NCBI GenBank assembly: GCA_026873275.1
Contig: JANTUC010000006.1
Location: forward strand, 558,001 to 622,000
From: Pseudopithomyces maydicus
Lineage: Eukaryota; Ascomycota; Dothideomycetes; Pleosporales; Didymosphaeriaceae
Length of the DNA stretch: 64,000 nt
Direction of reading: 5' to 3'
Position 1 is the first letter of the stretch. The number at the start of each line of letters is the position of its first letter. The position numbers were made by a program, and so were the translations under genes. This document shows, piece by piece, positions 46,243-57,685 of the stretch. The notes under the pieces are model-generated. The model searched no databases, was not told the DNA's origin, and saw only the letters and a list, made by a program, of their open reading frames with translations.

Positions 46243-47220
46243 CAGAGCGCGTTTCCAATCACCAAAGGAGTGATGGAAGGACATAACGCCGACGAAGACG
46301 TAACTTGTATAATATGAAAGAGCTGACTGAAACAGATATGCATGACTCGGCGCTTGTGTCTGCTGAGCTATTTCTTCTCCCACTACGTTCTAATGTTTTT
46401 CATTTTCTTCGCTATCCATGATTTTACCTACACTCGCATGTTGGCCATGTTCACAACTATGATGGCACTTTCCCGCTCTCATAGGGCCTTGAGAATCTAC
46501 TTAACGTCGTAATCGCCATCGTCTTGGGTCGTCCCGCATTGGTTATCTTGCCCCGATCTGATGTTACGTGTGGTAACCCCTGCAATTGAATTTCATGGTT
46601 CCGGAAGTGGTGCACAAGCTGCTTGCGCGATTGTATATATACTACTACCGTATATAACATTACTAACAGCCCTATAAATATATCTTCATAATCATAACTG
46701 GCTCGAATTTTTTTGTACTTCATCAGAAATCATTGAAACGAGAGTACATCTGGAGTACATCTGGATACTTATGGTTATTGACGCCTTTCTGTTGCCACTC
46801 CTTAGACATCTGTTATGACAACCTGCTTATCGCAGATTTTCAATGCCATAATACACGCTCGTTCCAGGTCTATTTCGTTCTGTCACAGACAAGTATATGT
46901 TATTTGAAATATCGGTGTATGTATCGAGCATACCGATGGACAGCTGACTGCATGTTAGACTAGGTACTTCTTAGACCTGACCCAGTACAGCCAACAGCCA
47001 TGCACATATATCTCACGCCATGGTATAAGTGGCTAGATACGCTGCGATTCTACGCTAGAATAGCGACCGATGGTCGGAATTGGCGCATACTAAACACGTA
47101 GCTCATTGGAGAGAAAAAAAGCATAGTCGAATCATAGACAAACACGATTGGAATGAGAGCGAGGGATATACTGAGAAGCGTCTTGATTGATCACTGGATC
47201 GTGTGGTGAATTTGATATGG

Positions 47221-47283
47221 TATGCGAAGAACGAATACGAAGTTCACCGCAATTATATGCGAAGAACGAATACCAAATTCACC
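47221..47283. repeat. 35-bp-period tandem duplication
   Basis: Two 28-bp copies of TATGCGAAGAACGAATAC(G/C)A and what follows, at 47221..47248 and 47256..47283, differ at two positions and are separated by seven bases. Confidence 0.8.
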
Positions 47284-47314
47284 AAGGTGCTTGATTATAA
47301 AGCCGGAGACTTAC

Positions 47315-47412
47315 AAGCTGGTGTATGTTCTCAGGCGTCCGAAGGGTCTCTTAGCGCGAACTGCAAGACCAAAACCAGTAATCACTAGCCCGAAAAAGTC
47401 GGTTCCGCCCAC
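47315..47412 (-). pseudogene. Possible relic exon of an unidentified gene
   Basis: On the minus strand a 98-nt open stretch is bounded by a good acceptor (CTATGCCCAG) and a good donor (GTAAGTC). It encodes a hydrophobic-then-basic peptide (VGGTDFFGLVITGFGLAVRA, then KRPFGRLRTYTSL) that looks like real protein. No neighbouring exons can be joined, and the tandem duplication follows directly. It may be a fragment of a membrane protein. The family is not recognised, so the call is tentative. Confidence 0.3.
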
Positions 47413-47625
47413 CTGGGCATAGAGAAAGCAGCGTGATTGGTGTAGCAGCGATGTATGCAGTGTACGCGAGTGAGATTTATCGATTACATGAGGTAAGATT
47501 GGCCTTGCAGAGGGTCCGATCTCCACTGTATATTGCATATACATACATTCCGTGCCACACCCCACTTCAATCTCTTTACATCACTCTTAAACAAACTTTC
47601 TCACGAGATCATACTGTCTGCAGAT

Positions 47626-49018
47626 ATGGCGACTTTACTAGAACTCGGACCGTTCGGTCAGATGGTAAGCGTCCATACGTACAATCTCAAGACCTTGGGC
47701 TTCACCACGCCCGACGACGCTGCACAAGACCGAGCGGTCGCCAGCCTGATTGATGCTGCGAACAAACTCGTATCCGACTTTCCCTATCTCGCAGGCCAGG
47801 TCGTCAATTCTGGGGCTACGTCCACCAGCTCGGGAACGTTCAGCGTGGTTGCGTATCCTCCGCACGAAGGGCCAGAAAAGTTCATTCACGTCAAAGATTG
47901 CAAGGAATTGCTTAAGCCCTACAAAGAGATATTGGAAGCAAAGGCACCCTTGTCCATGCTCGATGGCCGCATCGTCAGTCCTGCGTATGGATTCCCCTAC
48001 ATGTATCCGTCGGCAGAAGCAATGCCTGTGGTGATCGTGCAGGTTAATCTTCTGAAAGGGGGATCTTTCTTACGACTGCCTTCCAGCACGATGTTACAGA
48101 TGCGAATGCAGACAGTCGGATGATCGAGTACTTTGCCAGGCGTTGTGCTGGTGGGGAACTTCTCCCAGAGGAACTAGAGCTAGGAAATGGCAGTCGCGAG
48201 AAATTCTTTCCGCAAGCTACCAACACAGAAGAGTTGGATCCGATGGAGTGTTTCAGACTGCCAGGGACGCTTCCTCACTCGCCTCCGTGGCCGCCACAAT
48301 ATGGAAACGCTCCTTGGTACTGTTTCCGAATGGATGCGGCCAAGATAGCTGCATTGAAAGATATCGGGAAATCCCTGAAGCAAACGAGCCAAAGAACGAC
48401 GCATACTCCGCTCCGTTCTTCTCCACGGATGACATCATGTCGGCCTTGATCTGGAAACACATGATACGCAGCCGCTCCCTAACAGGAGACGACATAACGC
48501 CCGGTCTTGTCCGAGCAGTAAACGGACGACCGCACTTCGACCCACCCGTCCCAGCCAAATACATCGGCCACGCAGTGACATGCGCATGGACCCGCGTCCC
48601 CATGACCGACCTGTCAACCCTCCCACTCCGCTCGCTGGCCTTTGCCCTCCGCAAAAGCCTACTCGAGTATGCCTCCCCAGCACGCATGCGGAGCTTAGTC
48701 CACCTGCTCCGCACAACGGAGGACCAGACCTCGATCAGCTACGGCGCGGCGATGAATATGGAGACAGATGTCATGCTCACGAGCCATGTCGGGCATGGAG
48801 TTTACAATGTGGATTTTGGCGAGAAGAGCGGTCTGGGACGCCCGGATGTGGTAAGGAGACCGAATTTGCCGGATGGAAGGGGGTTGGTGTATATGCTGCC
48901 GAAGGGGAGGGATGGAAGTATCGATATTGTGGCGAGTCTTTTGCCGGAGGATTTAAAGACTCTGAGGGAGGGCGAGGGCTCGGAAGAGTGGAATAAGTAT
49001 TGGGAGTATATTGGGTGA
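47626..49018 (+). CDS. BAHD/trichothecene 3-O-acetyltransferase-like acyltransferase, two frame breaks
   Basis: CoA-dependent acyltransferase of the PF02458 transferase type; the acceptor is unknown, and relatives acetylate trichothecenes or other secondary metabolites. No introns. Start ATG 47626 gives MATLLELGPFGQMVSVHTYN, typical of the family. The catalytic HxxxD is HDVTD, in TAFQHDVTDANADSRMIEYF, and the structural DFGxG motif is NVDFGEKSGLGRP. The frame breaks twice: at G run 48058..48062, and at AAA or CCC within 48369..48375. One added base at each site restores a continuous 464-residue protein of normal length. The first break falls just before the catalytic His, so as written the enzyme would be dead. 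The same kind of lesion in housekeeping genes here suggests sequence error rather than decay. Confidence 0.82.
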
Positions 49019-49324
49019 GTGATGGTTGAACAGATTTGGGAGGAAGCGGGGACACAAGGAGGAGTGCAAGGGGTATAAAGAGGAGTATAAGGGGTACACA
49101 TAGATCCTTCAGACAACAAGCAAACAATTGTACGTGAAGGTATCTTGCAAAAACGAATACAGTAAACGGATTTTTATATACACTTATGCAAATACAAGGT
49201 AACGGAACTCAGAATCAGACTTCTTCTCACGCATCTCACGCATCTTGGCACTTATCGCACAGCAAACCCTTCTTTTCACAATTCACCACCATCAATTCTG
49301 GTCGTCTTTGCGCACTGTTTTATC
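49019..49324. other. Short convergent intergenic region
   Basis: 306 bp between two facing stop codons. No gene; terminators of both neighbours. Confidence 0.5.
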
Positions 49325-50445
49325 CTACAACTTCTTCGCGGCAATCTTCCTGCGTGCCGAAACGGTATACGCATACAACGCATCCTTGAAAGCGAAGAGG
49401 AACGCAGCCGTGATAACACTCTGCGTCACCTTTGGCCCAATACCTAAACTTGGTTAGTTTTCCTTTATCCTTTTCCTCTACTCAAGACCTCGAAAGCACT
49501 TACCGCCATACAACCCGCTGTAACCCTCCTCCTTGATAATCCTCCTAAACGTAGTCAACATGTTCTCCTTCGGCCCGTCCTTGCCCGCAACGTGCATCCT
49601 GCTCTTGACCGTAATGTACGGGTACGTAATGCTGGTCGCAAGCAACTTGCCCAGAGCCCCGAGATAGAAGGCATCGGTCGGCGTAACCCTCCGACGCTTC
49701 TCCAAACTATTCTTGAGCTGCTCAAAAACAGTGTACTGCAAGATAGGGTTGATGACCAGCACGAGAGCCGGCATCACACCGGCGAACAGCCTCGCGGGGC
49801 CCTCCTCCCTCAGCAACGCGAGAAGCGTTCCAAGGGTCGACGGCGCCTTAGCCTTGGGCGCACCAGGGAGTGCTTCATCCGACTCGGACTTGCGGGCAGT
49901 CATGCGCGTGTTGATGACCCAGATGGGATTCGTGATGAGCACGGTTGCGCTCCCCGCCAACGCGCCGGCGATCATGGACTCCACGGTGGTGAGCTTCTTG
50001 CTTGCGCGGCCGGCCTTGAGCGCGGCCTTCTCGAAGAACGCCCGGGTCCACTCATACCAGTAGTAGTACACGAAGTTGGTGACGCTGATGCCGAAGAGCG
50101 CCGAGTCGAGGCCGGCGTACAGGCCGGCGACGCCCTCGCGCTTGATGATGCGGCGGGCGGCGGCGAGGGTGGACGATGAGGCGCGCTTGGATTCGACTTG
50201 GGCGCGGGTCGAGAGCGTGATGAGTGGATACCTGGAGGGGCATGTTTAGTATGTAGGACTGTGCGAAAGGGGTGTGCATGGGAGGGGCATGTGGGTGCGT
50301 ACGTCAAGGCCATGGACAGCAGCCCCCCGCCCGCTCCAGCCAGCGCGTGCGCAACATTGTCACTCTGTTGCGCCGCTGAGCTTGATGGTACACTCTGCGT
50401 CGACTCGGCGAGCTTCTCCTGTGTGGTCTTTTGTGCCGATGCCAT
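49325..50445 (-). CDS. ANT1: Peroxisomal adenine nucleotide carrier (Ant1/PMP47-type, SLC25A17)
   Basis: Mitochondrial-carrier-fold protein that exchanges ATP for AMP across the peroxisomal membrane, needed for fatty-acid activation in the peroxisome. The exons are 50445..50303, 50231..49504 and 49443..49325, with introns of 71 and 60 nt, giving 329 residues. Three carrier repeats are visible with their Px[DE]xx[RK]-like signatures. Repeat 1 has YPLITLSTRAQVESK, repeat 2 has TNPIWVINTRMTAR (the WVINTR form typical of peroxisomal carriers), and repeat 3 has TYPYITVKSRMHV. Each is followed by a GLYAGL-like helix (AGLYAGLDSALFG, ARLFAGVMPALVL, SGLYGGLGIGPKV). The first 40 residues are Gln/Ser/Ala-rich. 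The context, with a KPWE peroxin in the same window, is coincidental. Confidence 0.9.
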
Positions 50446-51219
50446 GATTCTGTTCTCCCCACTCTTGATTCCGTCTTAGGTTCTGTTTTCGATCAATCAC
50501 CTCTGCTCTTGGGGATTCTCTACACTGTGGCCCTCGGTGGATGAGTTTTTCTCAGGTTTGTTTCCTTAGGTCAGATTGGTAAAGGAGCTGTGGTCCATCA
50601 TCATATGCGGTTCCGCTCCAAGCTCGTGAACGTCACTTGAGGTCCACGCATTCCGAGCCCGCGTTTGGACCGAGGTTACTCGACCTTTAGCGGGCTTAGC
50701 GCCCCTTCACGTGCACGGTCACAGTCCACCGTTACTCCTTCGCCACATAGGGTAATTACCTCCTTTATGCGTTTACACGCATTACCTTTTCGGTCCTGAC
50801 ATCTTCACCAGCAGCCACGAGCGAGCATGTGGTTCGTTGGCAGATTAAGCATCACATTCCGGTTTTTCCCTAAGCACTCCACGTGCGGATCTAATAACCA
50901 TATCGAGAAAGACGGATGATCAGCTGGAGAAAAGGAAACCATGTACAAAACAGACATTCACATGAAGAAAGCTAGGTTCAATTTTGTTTGATTCTTGCAA
51001 GTCAAATAACAATGAGCCGCGAACAACGGCCGAATGACCGTCACGATGCATAGTCTAAGAGCGATAGTTTGTACTTGAGAAGCACACCCAAAGTCGCCTT
51101 TCATGCACCTGTAGAGTGCCTCTAAACCACTATATCTCAAATCAACGCCAACAATGAATAACATCCGCACAATCCGTCCCATCATACAGTTCGTTTCCGC
51201 TATGATTGCAGCATCATCG
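50446..51219. other. Intergenic between ANT1 and the SSP411-like gene
   Basis: 774 bp. It holds the ANT1 promoter and the 3' flank of the downstream-facing SSP411-like gene. No gene was seen. Confidence 0.5.
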
Positions 51220-53689
51220 TCAACTTATCACCAACCCTTCCATACCATAGCCTAGTTCTTCTCTGCATGCGCCATTTTCACACACCATGACACCCGCTTT
51301 CTCCGCATTCATACTCTTCACTAATGCGTTTCGTTCTTTCAGCCACCCACCCGTATTCCTGCCCACACGGCTGATGGCACCTAATCCTGCAGGTCTTTCT
51401 CTGTATCGTCTGAGCCACTCCTCTGCTTGTTCTCCCTCGCCTGTGATGACCGCATGCTTGATACCGAATTTGGCTGCGACGATGCTGTCCATCATTCCAG
51501 GGAACAAGAATGGATGCTGCATTATCTCCGCCTCGAAAGCGCTCGTCGTTTCACGTGCCTTCTTTGCGTACTCTTCATCTTCAAGAAGTGCACTCAGACG
51601 GTCTAAATTCCGTGCCGAAACGCCGTTGGTACCCGGTTCCGCAGCATCCATACCGTCCTTGAGTCGCATGATGAGGTCTTTCTGCCCTTCGGGGGTGGAG
51701 AAGAAGCCTAGGTGCTGCTTATCCCAGAACAAATCGATTTGGGTTCTCTGTAAGGCGTCGGCCCATTGAAGATATGCGTCGTTGAATGTTGCTTCGTAAA
51801 GATCGATGAGACCCGAGATGAGATACGCATAGTCGTCGGCGAAACCTTGGACGTCGCCAGGACCTTCACGGTAGACACGCAGCAACGTATGTGACTGTGC
51901 ATTATAAAGTTCTTTCTTAATGAATGCAGCAGCCTTCTCCGCAGCAGCGAGGTATTTACTTGTTCTTGATGGATCTGAGGCGGAGAGCGAAGCCGCGGTA
52001 CGAGCGAGTGCGCCGATTGCAAGGCCATTCCAGGACACCACAATCTTATCGTCCAGTGCGGGCCTCGGCCTTTCCCTCTCTCTGTGTGCAAGCAGTTTCT
52101 TTCTACCTTCGGTGAGTATGTTGTCGATCTCCTCGGTGGACATGGCAAATTCCTTTGCTAATTCTGAGGGCGTGGAGCTGACAGCCAGCACATTTTGATT
52201 GATCAGTTCGTCATGGGCGTCGTGCTCCGGGTCAACGTTGCCCTCATCTTGGACATTATAGTAACGCGCCAGAATGTCAGCGTCTCGGTCTCCTAATATT
52301 TCTTGGAACTCTTTCAATGTCCAGACGTAAAAAGCTCCTTCCCTTTTCTCCTTGTCGGATGATCGATATAGTGAGTCTGCATCTTCTGCAGAGAAAAAGC
52401 CACCCGTTTCCGAGTGCATAGGGGGCTTGTGAGGTAGGTGGCGATGTCGTGCACAGCGGCAAGGTGTTCAGGATCCCGCGTTAATAAGTAGGCGTCGAGA
52501 TAGACAGGCAGCAGTTGTGATTGGTCGTAAAGCCTGCGATACATATTAGCACATCTCTTTGGTGGTCGTTCGTGTTGGCTTACATCTTCTCAAAATGCGG
52601 GAGACTCCAATCACGGGTGACGCTGTATCTTGCAAAGCCATTGCCAATCTGATCGTGCATGCCACCCCGGTTCATAGACGACAGAGTGGCCAAGGCCATG
52701 TTCTTTGCCTTTGTGCATTCCTTGGCACCCACGACGTCTGCCACTGCCTTTGGATATTGCGACAATTTCAGGAGGAAGCTCAAGTTGATTGGAGTGGGAA
52801 ATTTGGGGGCTGTGCCGAACCCGTCGTACTTGGGGTCGTACTTTGAAGCGAAGTTGTCATAGGCTTCCTCAAGCAACTCAAGTTCCAGACCATCTTGGTC
52901 GGCCCCCTCCTTGCGACTGATGCTGCCGTCCTGGGCAAACTCGCGGAGCTGCTGGGTAACGTCCTGGGCAGAGTCAAGACAGCGTTGGCGCTGGTCCTGC
53001 CAGATACTACCAATCTTGTCCAGTATTCCAACAAATCCCATGTGCCCTCCTGTCATGGTAGAACCGGGCCCTGGCCAATAGGTGCCTCCAAAAATGGGCT
53101 TGAGGTCGGGGGTGAGGAAGACGTTGAGGGGCCAGCCTCCGGAACCTGTTGAAGCCTGCACGTAGTTCATGTATATGCGATCTACATCGGGGCGCTCTTC
53201 ACGGTCGATCTTGATGGGGATGAAGGACTCGTTGAGCAGCGCGGCCACCTCGGGATTCTCGAAGGACTCGCGCTCCATGACATGGCACCAGTGGCAGGCA
53301 GCATATCCAATGCTGATGAAGATGAGCCTGTCCGACTGCTTTGCGAGCTCCAGAGCTTCGGGACCCCACAACTGCCATGCCACGGGGTTGTTCATGTGTC
53401 CGCGCACCTGCAAGACTCAGCCGGGGCTGCAGAGCATTGGGGCGGCTGCGGTGGCACTTACATACGGGCTTCTGCTCTCAGCAAGACGGTTGGTCAGCTT
53501 CAAACCATCGCGCCTCGACGCCGGAGCCTCCGACATGTGTCTGGGGTCCATGGTGAGCACTCTGGCGTGGGATCGGAGCAGCGGCGGGAGGACGCGCGGG
53601 GCAGGCTGTGGGGGGCGCGATGGCCTCAAGGTCAAGGGCGCTGATACCGGTTTGCAGGGTCCTCGTAAGGTGAAGCGCACTGGATACAT
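51220..53689 (-). CDS. SSP411/SPATA20/YyaL-type thioredoxin-fold protein, mitochondrial form, one frame break
   Basis: A conserved protein with an N-terminal thioredoxin-like domain (DUF255) fused to a six-hairpin glycosidase-like domain; its biochemical role is unsettled. The exons are 53689..53462, 53407..52584 and 52533..51220. The start at 53689 gives an Arg-rich, acid-poor N-terminus (MYPVRFTLRGPCKP and on) that predicts a mitochondrial presequence. The thioredoxin part has SIGYAACHWCHVMERESF (CxxC), IKIDREERPDVD and GGWPLNVFLTPDLKPIFGGTY. The second domain has FGTAPKFPTP, GGMHDQIGNGFARYSVTRDW, PHFEKMLYDQ, ETGGFFSAEDADS and DDKIVVSWNGLAIGAL. The frame breaks at the G run 52421..52425 (plus strand); one extra base gives YLTSPPMHSETGGFF and a 788-residue protein. 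Confidence 0.9.
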
Positions 53690-54730
53690 GCACCGGGGGG
53701 GGATGGGGGGATGCGCGTGTGTCCAGGGGGCAAATGTCCTCTGACAACCTTCCGCAGAAGCTGCTGAAAGCTTCCCCTCCAAAACGACGTAACCAGGGAT
53801 GCGGTGATTCGCCAGGCGCGCCGTTGACCCTTGCCCTGCCTCGGCTGCCCTTCCGATGCGACTGATAGCCGCGCCTCCACCGGGGCATCGTCGGACCCAC
53901 CGGTGCAAAGCCTCCGGACGAGTCCGCAGCGCGTGCATATAGACTACCGATAGGTAGACCACCTCCGCCGCCGCGTCGTGTCCAAGGGAAAAGGAAGCCC
54001 CGCGTGTCGTTTCCGTCCATAGCTCTGGTCACCTACCCGTGTCCAAGAAAAGCCCGGTATGCTGTGTCCGTTGCAATCTCGCACACTGCTTCCTACGTAG
54101 GTACCTACTCCTGCGTCTATGTGCTACACAGCACGCCTCCTCCTGCAGCCAGCGAGGCCTACTATGGATATCCCCGACAACAAAGCGTCTCGGAGGCACA
54201 GATCCCAAGTTCTCTGCCATGTGGGGTATCCACCGTGGAATATTGCGCTTCGGGCTCTCGTGGACAGTGGGCCTTGTTGCACTGTTATGGACGCCTGTCT
54301 TTTCACCTTCGCAAATCGCTCTCTTAGCTTGCCGTGATCCAAAGACGCGTCACTCTCCAGCATCCTCCTCTGCCTCCCCACTTGCATGTCATGGCGCCAT
54401 CCTGCATAACAAGAAACGAGGAACGTGTTTGTGGCCGTGGCCATGGCACTTTGGGGGCTCCAGCTGTCAAGTGTCGTACAGCCCCCCACGAACAGCTTAG
54501 CGCCGGACTCTCTACCAATCACACCCCTAAAGCATTCACGGAGTTTCATAACGACTTCGCGGCCTGCTAGAATTGCCATCCTTCTCGACTCGTTTAGCCC
54601 TGGATTCTTCTCTCTTATTGACCCGCAACTCCTTGCCCGTTTCTGTGAAACCTTACTTTCGCCCTGCTGTAGTTCTGGTAGCTACGCACTATTCACACTC
54701 TTTTGGTTATGATCTTGTAGCTGGGACAAC
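53690..54730. promoter_or_regulatory. Divergent promoter region of the SSP411-like and large ectodomain genes
   Basis: 1041 bp between outward start codons, with only shadow frames. No specific binding sites can be assigned by eye. Confidence 0.45.
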
Positions 54731-56864
54731 ATGTCCCATCGACTGTCCGGACAGCCCGTCAACCTTCTGGTTGCAATCTTCATTCTCTTCTCCATCCTCA
54801 TCTTTACCTTCACTCTCGTTTTCGTTACCATTGTCATCCCAGGCTATCGACTTACCACAGGCTTCAAGGTGCGTCTCGTGTGCTTTTCAAATCTTGCCAG
54901 CATATTGAGAGCCATAGGTCGCATACAACATCGTCAACACAGTCCTAGCCACAATCCTTAGTCGCTATGCGAGTGGTGAGATCCAAAAACAATGGCTTCG
55001 CCAGATCAACCACGAGATTTCCGACGTCAAATACCAATTGCATCACGATCCCCGCATCAAGGAAAGATGGCGCGCAGTGAGTAATTCCCCGTTTGCCTTT
55101 TTATTGTTCCGCTGAGATCTATAAGACATTTGCTGACGTTGTATGACGATGACTTAGGTGCTAGGACTGAACACATTTCAAGAACGAATCAAAACTAGCA
55201 GAAGTACAGTGCTGCCACAGCTCTCGTTTATATTTACTGCTCTCATCACCGCTGCCGTCGTGGCTGCCGTAACGCTGACCGAGACAACCTGCACTGCTGA
55301 GATCAACCCTCCTCGAATCCATAGTGGGGCAGACAACAAGTGTAATAGGGTGGTACCTAGCCTCAAGATTGAACGATCATCGCCACTATGGGAATACCGA
55401 ACATTATGGCCCAACGACGACGGGACAGCATACTTTGCGACCTCCAACCTAGGATGCCCATCTTGGTCCGGAGCGCAGTACATTGGATCCATAAACACCG
55501 TCAACCCGAATCATGTTGCATACGCTCGTAATGGTGTCGGTATCCAAAAGACAGCTATTGGAACACCCGAGATCTTCTATACAGACTTCCCGCAAATCAT
55601 CGAGCCGGCCGAAGGTCCCCTTGGCCACTACATCGACCAGTCGAATTTGCGAAACGTTTCACAGTGCCTGCCAGTCATGGCTACCAATCCAGTGAGGTGC
55701 CGACCAGGGGGAACCGTCTCTTATAAACCCACCGACCCCGAGAAAGAAAAGGATGATGAGGCTCTATTCGAAATATCCGTGAGCGCCGGTGGTTGTAACT
55801 TCACTCAGTCTAATGTACAGGATCCTAACGGGAGCTTTGGAGTGATGGCATCGCGTCTGTGTCCTACCAATAACACGGTCGGCAGAGGGACTGTTGCAAT
55901 GGGCGCCTCTGGAGTCATCAGTCTTACTCTCGCCGCATCCATCGGTGATAAGGACTTCATCTCCAAGCATGCAGCCAGCTACGAAGCGATCAGAGCGGGT
56001 GTTTCGAAAGACCTTTCCTACGCAGTCAGCTGCGACGTGGATATCAGTCCTACGATTAAATGGCGTACCCTCACGCTGGAACTTCGTCAAGGCAATCTCA
56101 CCACCACCCCTTCCTACTCCAAGATCATCTCCGGCATCGACGGCTGCGACTCCATGACGAATAACAAAGCCAACTGGACCCTGGGCAATGGCTACGCTGG
56201 CGGCGCTGCTGCCGCCCTTGTACCCCCACTTTCCGAAGGTCGTTACTGGAATGGTATGACGAACACAATCTTCAACTCGGCGCTCAACATCACGGACACG
56301 TCGGACCGCTATTCTACTGTCGATTCATGGCTACAACTCATCCGCCAGAGAGAAGTTGCCGGTTTCGGCTTCACCGACTCGAGCAATGCACTTGAAGACG
56401 TCTTGGGCCTCACCACCGGTATCACCATGGGACAGATGAGCACAATGGACAGCATGCACGGAATCAGTCCCATGCAGGATACCGTCGACTTTCGGGCACC
56501 AGCCAAGGGCAAGGCTACATTTGCATGCACGAGAGTGGGCTCAGGAAACCGCTCCGCGGTGCTGTTCACATTGCCGCCACTGCTTTCTATGCTCGTGGCA
56601 TTGTATCTACTCTTCACGGTGCCGAAGGAGCCGACGACTTTCAAGACAAGTCGTCTGGATGATATCATCGCGATAGGCATGGCGACCGAGCGCGAGCTGA
56701 GCCTTGCATACAAGACGGATCATTTGCACAACGGGCAGGCAGCATATAGGGCGAATATCCCGCGAGCACCAAGTCCCGAGAACCCATTTTCTGATGATAT
56801 AGGTGGGGAAAAGGCAATGGGTTTACAGGAATTGAGGGCGGTACATCGGAAAAACTGGGACTAG
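54731..56864 (+). CDS. Large fungal membrane glycoprotein of unknown function
   Basis: The exons are 54731..54868, 54918..55076 and 55158..56864, with introns of 49 and 81 nt, giving 667 residues. Three hydrophobic helices are visible: near the N-terminus (LLVAIFILFSILIFTFTLVF), after about residue 118 (LSFIFTALITAAVVAAVTL), and near the C-terminus (AVLFTLPPLLSMLVALYLLF). The roughly 430 residues between helices 2 and 3 form a soluble domain with many NxT/S sites and about ten cysteines (TETTCTAE, NKCNR, LGCPSW, GGCNFTQS, LCPTNN, VSCDVD, DGCDS, FACTR), so it is probably extracytoplasmic, glycosylated and disulfide-bonded. The C-terminal tail contains a Pro-rich RAPSPENPFSDD. This layout occurs in uncharacterised fungal proteins, and I assign no function. 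Confidence 0.75.
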
Positions 56865-57685
56865 GTGTTTGAACGATCAATGGGACGAATGGGACGTTTG
56901 GCGCACTTTTGGACACTATACCCGGACTTTGTTATTTTTGTAGCGTTTATTGTCTCTCTTTTTTTTCATCTCAGCGGTAGACCGTCTTCACCACATTCAA
57001 TTATGTTTTATGCCAGCTACATGTACCGTACCATAGAAATGACGTTTGGTTTACAAAGGACCAGGGCGTTTCCCGCCCATCTATTCCTTTTGCGGTAGTA
57101 AGATCGAGGGTGTGTGCACTGGTCGGAGGAAACGTCTCACGGGTGGTGAGACACATCTAACGGAGATATAATTGCAATGCGGACATGGGCATGGCTGACT
57201 GTACCACAGCATTCGCTCTTTCCGCAGATCGGCTAATTTCACGTTTCGTGGAGAAGGAACGCCTGGCCCGGCTATAAGGCGAGCGGTAATCTCCAGTGTT
57301 TGTCAGAGCACCAATGGTCGTACTTAAGTATGTACACGGTCCCAATTTTGTTTAAACGTACGCCGTATGCCATGGCTGAAGGATTCGACTCGCAACACTG
57401 TACTTACGAGCTTGTCAGCTCCATCCTCTTTATCGTCTGAAGGAGCACCAAATTACATTAGCTCGCTCGACAGCGTGGTACATGCAGAAGTCTAGAATAT
57501 AACATAATCAGTCAACGTCGCACACCTACTAAGCTTAGTGGCGTTCATGTGCGCTAGCTCTACCCAGCCATTAAGGGTGAATCCTACCGCGCGAGACGGG
57601 TTAAACGAAGGAAAAATCCCCCGGGCTCGCTCCTTACGAGCCTCATCGCAGTGCCGTGACCCCGAAAATAGCAAGGCGGGCAACT
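56865..57685. other. Intergenic between the membrane glycoprotein and MFS genes
   Basis: 821 bp with no supported gene. Tandem orientation means it holds a terminator and the MFS promoter. Confidence 0.5.

Larger units (their letters stand above)
46243..47625. other. AT-rich intergenic region between Rab and acyltransferase genes
   Basis: 1.4 kb. The first 900 bp show nothing. A tandem duplication at 47221..47283 and a possible relic exon at 47315..47412 are listed separately. Confidence 0.5.

Noticed and set aside
1918..53689. Reading SCD6, PUF, PNS1-like, BAHD and SSP411-like as pseudogenes
   Set aside because: Each shows only one to three single-base lesions, all in or beside homopolymers, with no internal stops or eroded motifs elsewhere. 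Sequence error is the more economical explanation.
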